Positions 1-9,624 of a DNA stretch of 64,000 nucleotides are shown piece after piece. A model generated the notes under the pieces. It was not told where the DNA came from. It worked only from the letters and a program-made list of their open reading frames with translations, and made no database searches. The DNA is taken from contig NZ_JAMDGY010000009.1 in the NCBI RefSeq assembly GCF_028656955.1, forward strand, positions 53,825-117,824. The letters are read 5' to 3'. Position 1 is the stretch's first letter. The number at the start of each line of letters is the position of its first letter. The stretch comes from Pseudomonas fontis. Lineage in GTDB: Bacteria; Pseudomonadota; Gammaproteobacteria; Pseudomonadales; Pseudomonadaceae. The position numbers were made by a program, and so were the translations under genes.

Positions 1-250
1 CTTGCAGCTGGAAGCCTTGGCGCATACGGTCCCAGACATCCTGCGGGGCCTGCTCGGCCGGTTTTTCGTGAACGAAAATCGGCTTTTGCTTGATCCGGGT
101 CTGGAAGTTATGCGCGCGAACGCTCTCGGATTCGTTGACCTGAGGGGTGCTCTGGCAGCCCACCAAAGTGGCTGTCAGGGCCAGCGCGGTGGCTTGGGCC
201 AGACGCGTCAGGGCGACGGAATTGAAGGTTCTGCGGCTAGGGGACGACAT
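1..250 (-). CDS. mltD: Membrane-bound lytic murein transglycosylase D, N-terminal part
   Basis: Partial gene cut by the window edge; the ATG is at 250 on the minus strand. The visible 83 residues start with a lipoprotein signal peptide ending in the lipobox LVGC (Cys about residue 32), followed by a hydrophilic linker. MltD enzymes are outer-membrane lipoproteins that cleave the MurNAc-GlcNAc bond of peptidoglycan with a SLT domain and carry LysM repeats. Those domains would lie beyond the window, so the name rests on the N-terminus and on its position 100 bp downstream of gloB, the usual Pseudomonas arrangement. Another exported lipoprotein cannot be fully excluded. Confidence 0.75.
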   Translation of the reverse strand, partial: MSSPSRRTFNSVALTRLAQATALALTATLVGCQSTPQVNESESVRAHNFQTRIKQKPIFVHEKPAEQAPQDVWDRMRQGFQLQ

Positions 251-349
251 TGGCTGGGAGAAAGTTCCGGGCAAAAATGTCGGGCGATTCTAGAAAGCGG
301 CCTCCTCTGGGTCAACCTTTCAGAACTTTTAGCACCCAGCCGAGGCTGT

Positions 350-1129
350 TTAGAACGTATCTTTCCAAGCACGCAGCCCCGCAAAAACAGCACTTGGCGT
401 GGGGTTTTGCCGGCCGGTCCGTTCGTCTGCTTTTTCTTTAACGGATGTTTCGGTGGTGCGCAGAAAGGGGTTGGTGAGCTTTTCCAATGCCAGGTTGGAA
501 GGCAACGTGATGCGATCTTGCGCGCGAAGTTGGGTAACTTCTTCGAAGCGCTGGGCAATGTGCGGATTTTGCGGCTCAACGGCCTTGGCAAAACGCAGGT
601 TGCTCAGGGTGTATTCGTGGGTGCAATAGATCAGCGTGGCAGCCGGCAAGGCCGCCAGGCGCTCCAGCGAGTCGTGCATTTGTTGCGGTGTACCTTCGAA
701 AAGCCGGCCACAGCCGGCGGCAAACAGGGTGTCGCCACAGAACAGTACCGGGGTTGGCAGTGCGCCACCGTAATAGGCGATATGCCCCAGGGTATGCCCC
801 GGCACGGCGATCACTTGCAAGTCCAGGCCCAGCACCTGCACCCGGTCATCGTTGCCCAGGGCCAGATCTCGGCCTGGAATGCGCTCGTTTGCCGGGCCGC
901 AGACCCGCGCGCCAGTGTGCGCCTTGAGCTGCTCGACGCCGCCGACATGGTCGTGGTGGTGATGGGTGATCAGGATGTCGCTCAGTTGCCAGCCCGGATG
1001 GCCCTGCAACCAGGCGAGTACCGGCGCCGCATCGCCCGGGTCGACCACCGCACAGCGCTGGGTGGCGTTGTCCTGCAACAACCAGATGTAATTGTCGGTG
1101 AAAGCGGGCAGGGCATCGATCTGTATCAT
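350..1129 (-). CDS. gloB: Hydroxyacylglutathione hydrolase (glyoxalase II)
   Basis: 259-residue metallo-beta-lactamase-fold enzyme that hydrolyses S-lactoylglutathione to lactate and glutathione, the second step of methylglyoxal detoxification in the cytoplasm. The binuclear metal motif THHHHDH lies near residue 55, further metal ligands are in VPGHTLGH and FCGDTLF, and the glutathione-binding C-terminal part is present. The ATG at 1129 gives [10 protein letters not shown], the usual family start; an in-frame TTG five codons upstream is less likely. Same strand as mltD and divergent from the methyltransferase at 1209. Confidence 0.96.
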   Translation of the reverse strand: MIQIDALPAFTDNYIWLLQDNATQRCAVVDPGDAAPVLAWLQGHPGWQLSDILITHHHHDHVGGVEQLKAHTGARVCGPANERIPGRDLALGNDDRVQVLGLDLQVIAVPGHTLGHIAYYGGALPTPVLFCGDTLFAAGCGRLFEGTPQQMHDSLERLAALPAATLIYCTHEYTLSNLRFAKAVEPQNPHIAQRFEEVTQLRAQDRITLPSNLALEKLTNPFLRTTETSVKEKADERTGRQNPTPSAVFAGLRAWKDTF

Positions 1130-1208
1130 GGTGCGATTCGCCAAAAGGTGGACATGGGTGCATCTTAGTAGCTATGGGGTTCATCGAGAACCTTCAAGGG
1201 AGACTGCA

Positions 1209-1991
1209 ATGACCGATCAAGCCTTCGCCCAGGCCGATCCGCAGTGGCTTGAACTGATCAGCGAGGCCCGCGACTGGTTCGCCGGGCCCTTGGGCCAATT
1301 GCTGCTCAAGGAAGAACAGCGTCTGCTGGAAGAAGAGTTGGGCCGTTATTTTGGTGGCTACCTGGTGCATTACGGCCCGTGCGCCGAAGCACCGCCCACT
1401 GCCCCGCAGGTACAGCGCAACGTGCGCCTGGGGGCACCGTTGCCGGGGGTCGAGATCGTCTGTGAAGAACAGGCCTGGCCATTGAGCGAGCATGCCGCCG
1501 ACGTGGTGGTGTTGCAGCATGGCCTGGACTTCAGCCTGTCGCCCCATGGCCTGCTGCGCGAAGCCGCCAGTAGCGTGCGGCCGGGCGGGCACCTGTTGAT
1601 TGTCGGCATCAACCCCTGGAGCAGTTGGGGCGTGCGCCGCCTGTTCAGCCCCGGCGCCTTGCGCAAGGCCCGCTGCATCTCGCCGTCGCGGGTCGGTGAC
1701 TGGCTCAACCTGCTGGGCTTCGCGCTGGAGAAACGCCGCTTCGGGTGCTATCGTCCGCCGCTCGCTTCCCCGGCCTGGCAGTCTCGCCTGGAAGGTTGGG
1801 AGCGACTCGCCGGTCGCTGGCAGGGCGCCGGTGGTGGGGTCTATCTGCTGGTGGCGCGCAAAATGGTGGTGGGCCTGCGGCCCTTGCGCCTGGCGCGCCG
1901 CGAACCGATGGGCAAACTCCTGCCGCTGCCGATGGCCAAGGTCAACCGGCGCGACCCTCACCCCGAGGGCAGTACCTTCACTGAAGAATAA
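1209..1991 (+). CDS. Class I SAM-dependent methyltransferase
   Basis: 260 residues; the ATG at 1209 follows AAGGGA. A degenerate Rossmann SAM-binding region is visible: acidic and hydrophobic strands around residues 85-110 (ADVVVLQHGLDF) and the post-motif RPGGHLLIVGINPWS, typical of the UbiE/BioC-like Methyltransf_11 superfamily. The canonical GxGxG of motif I is not obvious, so the substrate cannot be deduced. It is divergent from gloB and ends 9 bp before rnhA, so it probably shares transcripts with rnhA and dnaQ. This gloB/methyltransferase/rnhA/dnaQ order is common in pseudomonads. Confidence 0.85.
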   Translation: MTDQAFAQADPQWLELISEARDWFAGPLGQLLLKEEQRLLEEELGRYFGGYLVHYGPCAEAPPTAPQVQRNVRLGAPLPGVEIVCEEQAWPLSEHAADVVVLQHGLDFSLSPHGLLREAASSVRPGGHLLIVGINPWSSWGVRRLFSPGALRKARCISPSRVGDWLNLLGFALEKRRFGCYRPPLASPAWQSRLEGWERLAGRWQGAGGGVYLLVARKMVVGLRPLRLARREPMGKLLPLPMAKVNRRDPHPEGSTFTEE

Positions 1992-2000
1992 AGGCTGTAC

Positions 2001-2447
2001 ATGAGCGATAGCGTCGAGCTTTACACCGATGGCGCCTGCAAGGGCAACCCTGGCCTGGGCGGCTGGGGTGCCCTGCTGGTTTGCAAGGGCGTGGAAAAGG
2101 AACTGTGGGGCGGCGAACGCGACACCACCAACAACCGCATGGAACTGATGGCCGCGATCAAGGGCCTCGAAGCGCTCAAGCGTGAATGTGAGGTACTGCT
2201 GGTCACTGACTCGCAGTACGTCATGAAAGGCATCACCGAGTGGATGGTCAACTGGAAGAAGCGCGGTTGGAAAACCGCCGCCAAGGAGCCGGTGAAAAAC
2301 GCCGACCTGTGGCAGCAACTCGACGAGCAGGTCAACCGCCACAAGGTGTCCTGGAAGTGGGTGCGCGGGCACATCGGCCACCCTGGCAACGAGCGTGCCG
2401 ACCAGTTGGCCAACCGCGGCGTCGACGACCTGCGCAAGCAGCGCTGA
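2001..2447 (+). CDS. rnhA: Ribonuclease HI
   Basis: 148 residues, the standard RNase HI length. It degrades the RNA strand of RNA-DNA hybrids (R-loops, Okazaki primers). The catalytic carboxylates are visible in [11 protein letters not shown] (Asp), [10 protein letters not shown] (Glu), LVTDSQYV (Asp) and the C-terminal GNERADQLA (Asp), with the basic handle ([11 protein letters not shown]) in the middle. It starts 9 bp after the methyltransferase and precedes dnaQ by 93 bp, a linkage conserved across Gammaproteobacteria. Confidence 0.98.
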   Translation: MSDSVELYTDGACKGNPGLGGWGALLVCKGVEKELWGGERDTTNNRMELMAAIKGLEALKRECEVLLVTDSQYVMKGITEWMVNWKKRGWKTAAKEPVKNADLWQQLDEQVNRHKVSWKWVRGHIGHPGNERADQLANRGVDDLRKQR

Positions 2448-2540
2448 AGCCCTTGCGGCGAATTCGCCCCATCCCCGGCGGGTTGAGGTAAAATTCGCCG
2501 CTTTCAATGTTCAAGCTGTACGCGGCAGGAGATCACCGGC

Positions 2541-3290
2541 GTGGAGATGCAAAACAACCGAACGGTGGTGCTGGATACCGAGACCACCGGTATGCCGGTC
2601 ACCGACGGCCACCGGATTGTCGAGATCGGCTGTGTCGAGCTGATGGGTCGGCGCTTTACCGGGCGTAACTTTCACGTCTACCTGCAACCGGACCGCGAGA
2701 GTGACGAGGGCGCCATCGGCGTTCACGGCATCACCAACCAGTTCCTGGTCGACAAGCCGCGCTTTGCCGAAGTGGCCGATGAATTCTTCGAGTTCATCCA
2801 AGGCGCGCGGCTGATCATCCACAACGCGGCGTTCGACGTTGGCTTCATCAACAACGAATTCGCCCTGATCGGCCAGGGCGACCGCTCTGACATCTCCCAG
2901 CACTGCGAGATTCTTGACACCCTGTTGATGGCCCGTGAGCGTCACCCTGGCCAGCGCAACAGCCTCGATGCCTTGTGCAAACGCTACGGTGTCGACAACT
3001 CCGGCCGTGAACTGCACGGCGCCTTGCTCGACTCCGAGTTGCTGGCGGATGTCTTCCTGGCCATGACCGGTGGCCAGACCAGCCTGTCGCTGGCCGGGCA
3101 CGGCGAAGGCGACGGTGATGGCAAGTCTGGCAACGGCAGCGAGATCCGTCGTTTGCCCGCCAGTCGTCAGCCGGGGCGGATCATCATGGCCAATGCCCTG
3201 GAGCTGGAAGCCCATGTCTCGCGCCTGGAAGCCATCGCCAAATCTGCCGGTGGCCCGTCCTTGTGGCAAACCCTTGGCGAGGCCAACTGA
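2541..3290 (+). CDS. dnaQ: DNA polymerase III epsilon subunit (3'-5' proofreading exonuclease)
   Basis: 249 residues. The DEDDh exonuclease fold is clear: Exo I VLDTETTGM near residue 10, Exo II HNAAFDVGFIN near residue 92, and Exo III with His and Asp in LHGALLDSELLADV near residue 155. The C-terminal tail (about 185-249) would bind the alpha subunit. A GTG at 2541 is preferred because CAGGAG lies about 9 bases upstream; ATG at 2547 is two codons in. It proofreads replication errors within the Pol III core. Confidence 0.96.
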   Translation: MEMQNNRTVVLDTETTGMPVTDGHRIVEIGCVELMGRRFTGRNFHVYLQPDRESDEGAIGVHGITNQFLVDKPRFAEVADEFFEFIQGARLIIHNAAFDVGFINNEFALIGQGDRSDISQHCEILDTLLMARERHPGQRNSLDALCKRYGVDNSGRELHGALLDSELLADVFLAMTGGQTSLSLAGHGEGDGDGKSGNGSEIRRLPASRQPGRIIMANALELEAHVSRLEAIAKSAGGPSLWQTLGEAN

Positions 3291-3307
3291 GGCAATTCGC
3301 CCTGCGT

Positions 3308-3374
3308 AGTGGCAGCAACCTTCTACCCTGAACACAAAGGCCCCAGAGCCTGACGTTCGCAAGGTGCTGCCACT
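3308..3374 (+). promoter_or_regulatory. Hairpin sequestering the decarboxylase Shine-Dalgarno
   Basis: The arm at 3308-3322 pairs with 3361-3374 over 14 bp with one bulged A (3318) and a 38-base loop. The right arm begins with AAGGTG, the only plausible ribosome-binding site for the gene starting at 3376, and ends one base before its ATG. A nested AGGC/GCCT pair sits in the loop. The pairing is read directly; translational control is inferred. Confidence 0.6.
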
Positions 3375-3375
3375 T

Positions 3376-5619
3376 ATGTACAAGGACCTCAAGTTTCCCA
3401 TCCTCATCGTTCACCGCGATATCAAGGCCGATAGCGTGGCGGGCGAGCGCGTGCGCGGGATTGCCCAGGAGCTGACGCAGGACGGCTTCACCATCCTGCC
3501 TGCCGTGGACTATGCCGAAGGCCGCCTGGTCGCCGCGACCCACCATGGGCTGGCGTGCATGCTGATCGCCGCCGAGGGGGCTGGTGAAAACACCCACCTG
3601 TTGCAGAACATGGTCGAGCTGATCCGCCTGGCGCGGGTGCGTGCCCCGCATTTGCCGATCTTTGCCCTGGGCGAGCAGGTGACCCTGGAGAACGCCCCGG
3701 CCGATGCCATGAGCGAGCTGAACCAGCTGCGCGGCATCCTTTACCTGTTTGAAGACACCGTGCCGTTTCTGGCCCGGCAGGTGGCGCGGGCGGCGCACAA
3801 CTACCTTGACGGGCTGCTGCCACCGTTCTTCAAGGCGCTGGTGCAGCACACGGCGCAATCCAATTACTCCTGGCACACTCCGGGCCATGGCGGTGGCGTG
3901 GCTTACCGCAAGAGCCCTGTGGGGCAGGCCTTTCACCAGTTTTTTGGCGAGAACACCTTGCGTTCGGACCTCTCGGTCTCGGTGCCGGAACTCGGCTCGC
4001 TGCTTGACCATACCGGCCCGCTGGCCGCTGCCGAGGCGCGCGCAGCCAAAAACTTCGGGGCGGACCATACCTTCTTCGTGATCAACGGCACGTCCACGGC
4101 GAACAAGATCGTCTGGCACTCGATGGTCGGGCGCGATGACCTGGTGCTGGTCGACCGCAACTGCCACAAGTCGGTGTTGCACGCGATCATCATGACCGGC
4201 GCCATCCCCATCTACCTGTGCCCTGAGCGCAACGAGCTGGGCATCATCGGGCCGATTCCGCTGAGCGAGTTCAGCCGCGAATCAATCCAGGCCAAGCTGC
4301 AAGCCAACCCCTTGGCGAAAGGCCGTGAGCCGAAAGTGAAGATGGCCGTGGTCACCAACTCCACCTATGACGGGCTGTGCTACAACGCCGAGCTGATCAA
4401 GCAAATGCTCGGCAACAGCGTCGAAGTGCTGCACTTCGACGAGGCCTGGTACGCCTATGCAGCCTTCCATGAGTTCTTTGCCGGGCGCTATGCCATGGGC
4501 ACCTCGCGCAGTGATGACAGCCCGCTGGTGTTCAGCACCCATTCCACGCACAAGTTGCTGGCGGCGTTCAGCCAGGCATCGATGATCCATGTGCAGGATG
4601 GTGGTGCGCGCCAGCTGGACCGTGACCGCTTCAACGAAGCGTTCATGATGCATATCTCCACCTCGCCGCAGTACAGCATCCTGGCCTCGCTGGATGTGTC
4701 CTCGGCAATGATGGAGGGGCCGGCTGGGCGTTCGCTGTTGCAGGAGATGTTCGACGAAGCGTTGAGCTTTCGCCGTGCCTTGGCGAACCTGCGCGAGCAT
4801 ATTGCTGCGCATGACTGGTGGTTCAGCATCTGGCAGCCGCCGCTGGTCGAGGGGACTCACCGGATCGCTACCGAGGACTGGCTGTTGCAGCCCTCGGCGG
4901 ACTGGCATGGCTTTGGTGACCTGGCCGACGACTATGTGTTGCTTGACCCGATCAAGGTCACGCTGGTGATGCCGGGGCTGACGGCAACCGGCAGCCTGGA
5001 CGAGCATGGCATCCCGGCGGCGGTGGTTAGCAAGTTCCTCTGGGAACGCGGGTTGGTGGTGGAGAAGACCGGGTTGTATTCGTTTCTGGTGTTGTTCTCC
5101 ATGGGCATCACCAAGGGCAAGTGGAGCACCTTGCTCACCGAGTTGCTGGAGTTCAAGCGCAGTTATGACGCCAACACCGGGCTGGCGCAGTGCCTGCCGT
5201 GCGTGGCGCAGGTTGACCCGCTGCGCTACCAGGGGCTGGGCTTGCGTGACCTGTGCGACCAGTTGCATGCCTGCTACCGCAGCAATGCCACGGCCAAGCA
5301 GCTCAAGCGTTTGTACACGCGTCTGCCAGAGGTGGTGATGAAGCCGGGGGATGCCTACGACAAGCTGGTGCGTGGCGAGGTCGAGGCGGTGCCGATCGAG
5401 CAGTTGCTGGGCCGGGTCGCGGCGGTGATGCTGGTGCCTTACCCACCGGGTATTCCGTTGATCATGCCGGGTGAGCGCTTTACCGAAGCAACGCGCTCGA
5501 TCATCGACTACCTGGCCTTTGCCCGGGCGTTTGACCAAGGCTTCCCGGGGTTTGTCGCCGATGTGCATGGGTTGCAGGAGGAGGGTGGGGTGTACACGGT
5601 GGATTGTGTGGTGGAGTAG
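3376..5619 (+). CDS. ldcA: Lysine (Orn/Lys/Arg family) decarboxylase, PLP-dependent
   Basis: 747 residues, the full length of the fold-type I Orn/Lys/Arg decarboxylases. It has an N-terminal wing (receiver-like) domain to about residue 130, then the PLP domain with FVINGTSTANKIV, the aspartate in HFDEAWYAYAAFH and the Schiff-base lysine in STHSTHKLLAAFS near residue 395, then the C-terminal domain. It decarboxylates a basic amino acid to a diamine in the cytoplasm; the closest pseudomonad proteins are the lysine decarboxylases that make cadaverine. Substrate assignment is from family resemblance. The ATG at 3376 gives MYKDLKFPILIVH; its ribosome site lies in the upstream hairpin. Confidence 0.9.
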   Translation: MYKDLKFPILIVHRDIKADSVAGERVRGIAQELTQDGFTILPAVDYAEGRLVAATHHGLACMLIAAEGAGENTHLLQNMVELIRLARVRAPHLPIFALGEQVTLENAPADAMSELNQLRGILYLFEDTVPFLARQVARAAHNYLDGLLPPFFKALVQHTAQSNYSWHTPGHGGGVAYRKSPVGQAFHQFFGENTLRSDLSVSVPELGSLLDHTGPLAAAEARAAKNFGADHTFFVINGTSTANKIVWHSMVGRDDLVLVDRNCHKSVLHAIIMTGAIPIYLCPERNELGIIGPIPLSEFSRESIQAKLQANPLAKGREPKVKMAVVTNSTYDGLCYNAELIKQMLGNSVEVLHFDEAWYAYAAFHEFFAGRYAMGTSRSDDSPLVFSTHSTHKLLAAFSQASMIHVQDGGARQLDRDRFNEAFMMHISTSPQYSILASLDVSSAMMEGPAGRSLLQEMFDEALSFRRALANLREHIAAHDWWFSIWQPPLVEGTHRIATEDWLLQPSADWHGFGDLADDYVLLDPIKVTLVMPGLTATGSLDEHGIPAAVVSKFLWERGLVVEKTGLYSFLVLFSMGITKGKWSTLLTELLEFKRSYDANTGLAQCLPCVAQVDPLRYQGLGLRDLCDQLHACYRSNATAKQLKRLYTRLPEVVMKPGDAYDKLVRGEVEAVPIEQLLGRVAAVMLVPYPPGIPLIMPGERFTEATRSIIDYLAFARAFDQGFPGFVADVHGLQEEGGVYTVDCVVE

Positions 5620-5623
5620 GGCC

Positions 5624-5701
5624 CCATCGCCGGCAAGGCCGGCTCCCACAGAAGTTGTGGCAACACAGGGACATTGTGGGAGCCGGCCTTGCCGGCGATG
5701 G
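5624..5701. repeat. REP-type inverted pair
   Basis: A 27-base arm (5624-5650) is exactly repeated in inverse at 5675-5701 with a 24-base loop. The core reads GCCGGCAAGGCCGGCTCCCA, typical of P. putida-group REP/BIME palindromes. It lies just after the decarboxylase stop and could also act as its transcription terminator or mRNA stabiliser. A diverged copy is at 17774-17853. Confidence 0.85.
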
Positions 5702-5798
5702 CGCCTGAAAGCTCGCCACTTCGTTACAACATGTTTGAAATGAACCAGCACCCTGCACTGATGCTAAAATCCGCCGCTTGAATTCAGGAGATAGGCGC

Positions 5799-6371
5799 GT
5801 GCGCAGAATTGCGGTAATGATGGCGGTGTTGGCCCTGGCGGGCTGCGAGAACGATGTCGAGCGGGCCCACAAGCAGGTCGCCGAGCATCTGCAGAACCCC
5901 AAGACAGCCAAGTTCGCCAACGTGCGAATCAGTGAGCAAGGCACCATCTGCGGCCAATTCCGTGGCAAGGATGACACCGGCACCTTCGTCGCCTACCGCA
6001 GCTACGTCGCCGTCAAAAAAGGCACCGACTACGACATCATCATCGACCAGCAGCCGGGCGACCTGCTGCGCATCCGTGAAATCTGCGGTGGCGCCGACCT
6101 GCAGCGACGTGCTGACGCCCTTGCCGATCAACCCGCTCCAGAAGGCTGGGATGTCGAGATCGTTCAGGGCGCCAACATGGGCGCCGTCAGCGACACCACC
6201 GCCCGCCTGATCGAAAAGCAGATCCCTTCCAGCGTGATCAAGCGTGACGGCAAGCCGGTGGTGCTGCTCGGCCCGTTCCCGGACAAAGCCGCTGCCGATG
6301 CGCAGAAGGCCGACGTTATGTCGCGCCTGGGCATGGACTCGATCGTCATCCAGCACGACGCGCCTCGCTAG
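5799..6371 (+). CDS. Lipoprotein with SPOR-like C-terminal region
   Basis: 190 residues. GTG at 5799 is chosen because AGGAG (5786-5790) sits 8 bases upstream and the translation opens directly with a lipoprotein signal ending in LALAGC (Cys about 16). The middle (25-100) is a beta-rich region of unknown function. The last 70 residues (VEIVQGANM... VVLLGPFPDKAAADA) resemble a SPOR fold, which in other proteins binds denuded septal peptidoglycan. Predicted location is the periplasm, anchored to a membrane. It appears to be a single-gene unit. Confidence 0.75.
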   Translation: MRRIAVMMAVLALAGCENDVERAHKQVAEHLQNPKTAKFANVRISEQGTICGQFRGKDDTGTFVAYRSYVAVKKGTDYDIIIDQQPGDLLRIREICGGADLQRRADALADQPAPEGWDVEIVQGANMGAVSDTTARLIEKQIPSSVIKRDGKPVVLLGPFPDKAAADAQKADVMSRLGMDSIVIQHDAPR

Positions 6372-6427
6372 TCAGCCTCGCTTGCCGCCCCTTACACTCA
6401 CGGCTCAACCCTCAAGGAAGAGCCGGC

Positions 6428-6707
6428 ATGAGTGACTCAAATCACGCGATTACCCTCCAGCGTTGTACCGATGCGCATGTGGGCGGGCTGACTGCCTTGT
6501 ACAACCATCCTGGAGTCGCCCGTCAGGTACTGCAGATGCCGTGGCAGCCGACTGTTGCTCACCGTTTACGCCGACAACCCGTCAGCGCTGGCGCTCTATC
6601 ACAAGCACGGCTTCGCGGTGGAAGGTCATTTGCGCGACTATGCTTTACGTGACGGCGTTCTCATGGATGCGGTCAGCATGGCGCGTCTGCGACGACGCGA
6701 GCGTTGA
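6428..6707 (+). pseudogene. GNAT-family acetyltransferase, internally deleted and frameshifted
   Basis: The frame opened by ATG at 6428 encodes a normal GNAT N-terminus (about 40 residues, ending VARQVLQMPWQP). Another frame (codons in phase with 6705) then encodes the normal C-terminus: GSRLL, LTVYADNPSALALYHKHGF, VEGHLRDYALRDGV, ending RLRRRER and stop at 6705. The acetyl-CoA-binding core that should lie between is missing, roughly 70-80 residues by comparison with usual GNAT length, and the reading frame is lost near 6545-6555. No single frame is intact, so this is a remnant. It ends 13 bp before the HD-domain gene. Confidence 0.8.
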
Positions 6708-6720
6708 GGGGAGGTGATCT

Positions 6721-7146
6721 ATGTCCACGCTGGAGCGCGCCATTGCGGTGGCCGCCAAAGCCCACGAGGGCCAACAGGACAAAGGCGGCAGCGCCTATAT
6801 CCTGCACCCTTTGCGGGTAATGATGCGGGTCTGCACACCTGAACAACGGATTGTCGCGGTGCTGCATGACGTACTTGAAGATTCCAACACCAGCCTCGCC
6901 GACCTGGTTCGCGCAGGCTTCAACCTGAAAGTCCTGGCGGCGGTGCAAACGCTCAGCCGGCGCGGCGACGAAACCTACGAGGCCTTCGTCTTCCGCATCG
7001 GCAGCGACCCGCTCGCACGGGTGGTGAAACTGGCCGACCTGGCCGACAACAGCGACCTTACGCGGATCGCCCTGCCAGGGCCGGAAGACATGGCGCGACT
7101 GCGACGCTACCAACAGGCCAGCGCCTACTTGCAGGCGCTGGCCTGA
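6721..7146 (+). CDS. Small HD-domain phosphohydrolase (Mesh1-like)
   Basis: 141 residues; a good GAGGGGAGG ribosome site precedes the ATG. HD-domain metal ligands are recognisable: ILHPLRVM (His, about 30), AVLHDVLED (His-Asp, about 52) and VKLADLADNSD (Asp, about 104). This matches the hydrolase half of RelA/SpoT proteins without the synthetase, the architecture of small alarmone hydrolases that remove the 3' pyrophosphate of (p)ppGpp. The substrate is inferred from family. It converges on the endonuclease gene; an 8-bp hairpin (7146-7153 / 7163-7170) spans the junction of the two stops. Confidence 0.85.
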   Translation: MSTLERAIAVAAKAHEGQQDKGGSAYILHPLRVMMRVCTPEQRIVAVLHDVLEDSNTSLADLVRAGFNLKVLAAVQTLSRRGDETYEAFVFRIGSDPLARVVKLADLADNSDLTRIALPGPEDMARLRRYQQASAYLQALA

Positions 7147-7149
7147 ACC

Positions 7150-7845
7150 TCAGCCACAGGCGCTGAGGTTCACCGGGCCGACGAACTCGTTGCCGTGACC
7201 CATCACGCAGGCGACACGTTGGTTGCGTTGACGCTCCCAGGGTTGCGGCGGGTAGGTCTTGTTCCAGGCTTCGTAGAGTTGGCGGTCCTGCTTGGACAGG
7301 CGCAGGTCGTAGCGTTTGCTCATATAGAAGTAGGTGCGCGCGATCATCCCGCGGATCGACGGGCGCGGCATGACCTTCTTCGCCTTGAAGTCTACCTGGG
7401 TCAGGCATGAGCCGTATTGCCCGCGCTGCTCGGGCAGCCAGCCGAAGCTGAAGTTGCTGCGGTCCCCATTCACCTCGCCGATGCTCGGCACCAGGTTGTG
7501 CAGGTCGGCTTCGGCGCGCTGGTAGGCCTTGTCGTTGCGTGAGCAATTCTTGCGCCCGCCACTCTGCCAGCACTGGCGCTGGTGGCCGATCTGCCAGGCC
7601 GGGACGATGTGCTCCCACTCGATGCGCGCGGCACGGTTGGCGTTCTTGCGCGGCTTGTAGCCACAAGCCTGCAGGTCGATGCGGTTACCGTTGTACTTGC
7701 AGCCACAATAGAACTCGGTGGACTGCGGCGCATACAGGCCCCAGGCGACCTTCTTGGCTTCGCTGAACGTGCGCGGGGCATCGGCCTGGGCGGTAACGGT
7801 GACACTGAACAACAGGCAGGTAACTGCCAATACAGTAAATCTCAT
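7150..7845 (-). CDS. Exported endonuclease I
   Basis: 231 residues. A Sec signal peptide (cleavage after TAQADA, about residue 25) is followed by the endonuclease I domain: EWEHIVPAW carries the catalytic His and DLHNLVPSIGEVNGDRSN the conserved Asn/Asp metal site. Cysteines (YCGC, ACGY, QCWQ, NCSRN) suggest disulfides in the periplasm. Family members cut dsDNA and RNA non-specifically. ATG at 7845 is preferred over an in-frame TTG at 7854. Its start lies 6 bp before the end of the DUF1654 gene, so the two form one LexA-controlled unit. Confidence 0.92.
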   Translation of the reverse strand: MRFTVLAVTCLLFSVTVTAQADAPRTFSEAKKVAWGLYAPQSTEFYCGCKYNGNRIDLQACGYKPRKNANRAARIEWEHIVPAWQIGHQRQCWQSGGRKNCSRNDKAYQRAEADLHNLVPSIGEVNGDRSNFSFGWLPEQRGQYGSCLTQVDFKAKKVMPRPSIRGMIARTYFYMSKRYDLRLSKQDRQLYEAWNKTYPPQPWERQRNQRVACVMGHGNEFVGPVNLSACG

Positions 7846-7850
7846 CCGGC

Positions 7851-8096
7851 TCAATCTTCCTTCGGCACTACCCAGAAAATCTGTACGCCACCGTCATCGC
7901 GGTAGGCGAGGGTGACGTTGTCGTTTTCAGCGATCTCTTCAAGCAGGGTTTCCCAGTCGCTTGGGGACTCATGCTCGAGGCGGAAGATCAGCGCGGCACG
8001 GGCTTTTTGTGCGGTCGGGCTGTTGATGATCTTCTGGATGCGGATGCCCAACTGCTCATAGCGGCTGGCAGGCGTCGAAGCGGCGGCGTTGGTCAC
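7851..8096 (-). CDS. DUF1654 protein (SOS-controlled)
   Basis: 81 residues starting at GTG 8096, preceded by AAGGA. It matches the DUF1654 family, small cytoplasmic proteins found almost only in pseudomonads; function unknown. The C-terminus NDNVTLAYRDDGG ... VVPKED is nearly shared with a prophage paralogue at 36500-36751. It is the first gene of a two-gene unit with endonuclease I, transcribed from a promoter whose -10 overlaps a perfect LexA box (8117-8132), so it should be induced by DNA damage. Confidence 0.88.
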   Translation of the reverse strand: MTNAAASTPASRYEQLGIRIQKIINSPTAQKARAALIFRLEHESPSDWETLLEEIAENDNVTLAYRDDGGVQIFWVVPKED

Positions 8097-8116
8097 GACT
8101 GTGTTTCCTTGTTTTG

Positions 8117-8157
8117 CTGTATGCGCATACAGTATTTTACCGTAGGACTTTTCGCAA
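8117..8157 (-). promoter_or_regulatory. SOS promoter with LexA box
   Basis: 8117-8132 is a perfect 16-base palindrome CTGTATGCGCATACAG fitting CTGT-N8-ACAG. On the minus strand a -35 TTGCGA (8152-8157), 17-base spacer and -10 TACTGT (8129-8134) overlap it. The box ends 20 bases before the GTG of the DUF1654 gene. The prophage DUF1654 gene has the same layout. Confidence 0.88.
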
Positions 8158-8248
8158 CAGCTCGTCGGTGAAAGAACGCATGTGACCGCTCAGCGCAGGC
8201 TTTGCTGCACTGATGGGAAAATAAATTTGCTGGGATTTTAAGAGGTTA

Positions 8249-8275
8249 GGTCACCCTCAAGAGGTGAGGGCGACC
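8249..8275 (-). terminator. Hairpin downstream of the glutaminase-asparaginase gene
   Basis: Arms 8249-8258 and 8266-8275 pair over 10 positions with one mismatch and a 7-base loop, 13 bp after the ansB stop. No strong T-run follows on the minus strand, so termination is only likely. Confidence 0.4.
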
Positions 8276-8287
8276 TGGAGGGCGGGA

Positions 8288-9624
<1,337 letters not shown>

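Noticed and set aside
1194..2507. 437-codon antisense frame over the methyltransferase and rnhA
   Set aside because: Both sense genes are well supported; the antisense translation is low-complexity His/Gln/Ala-rich.
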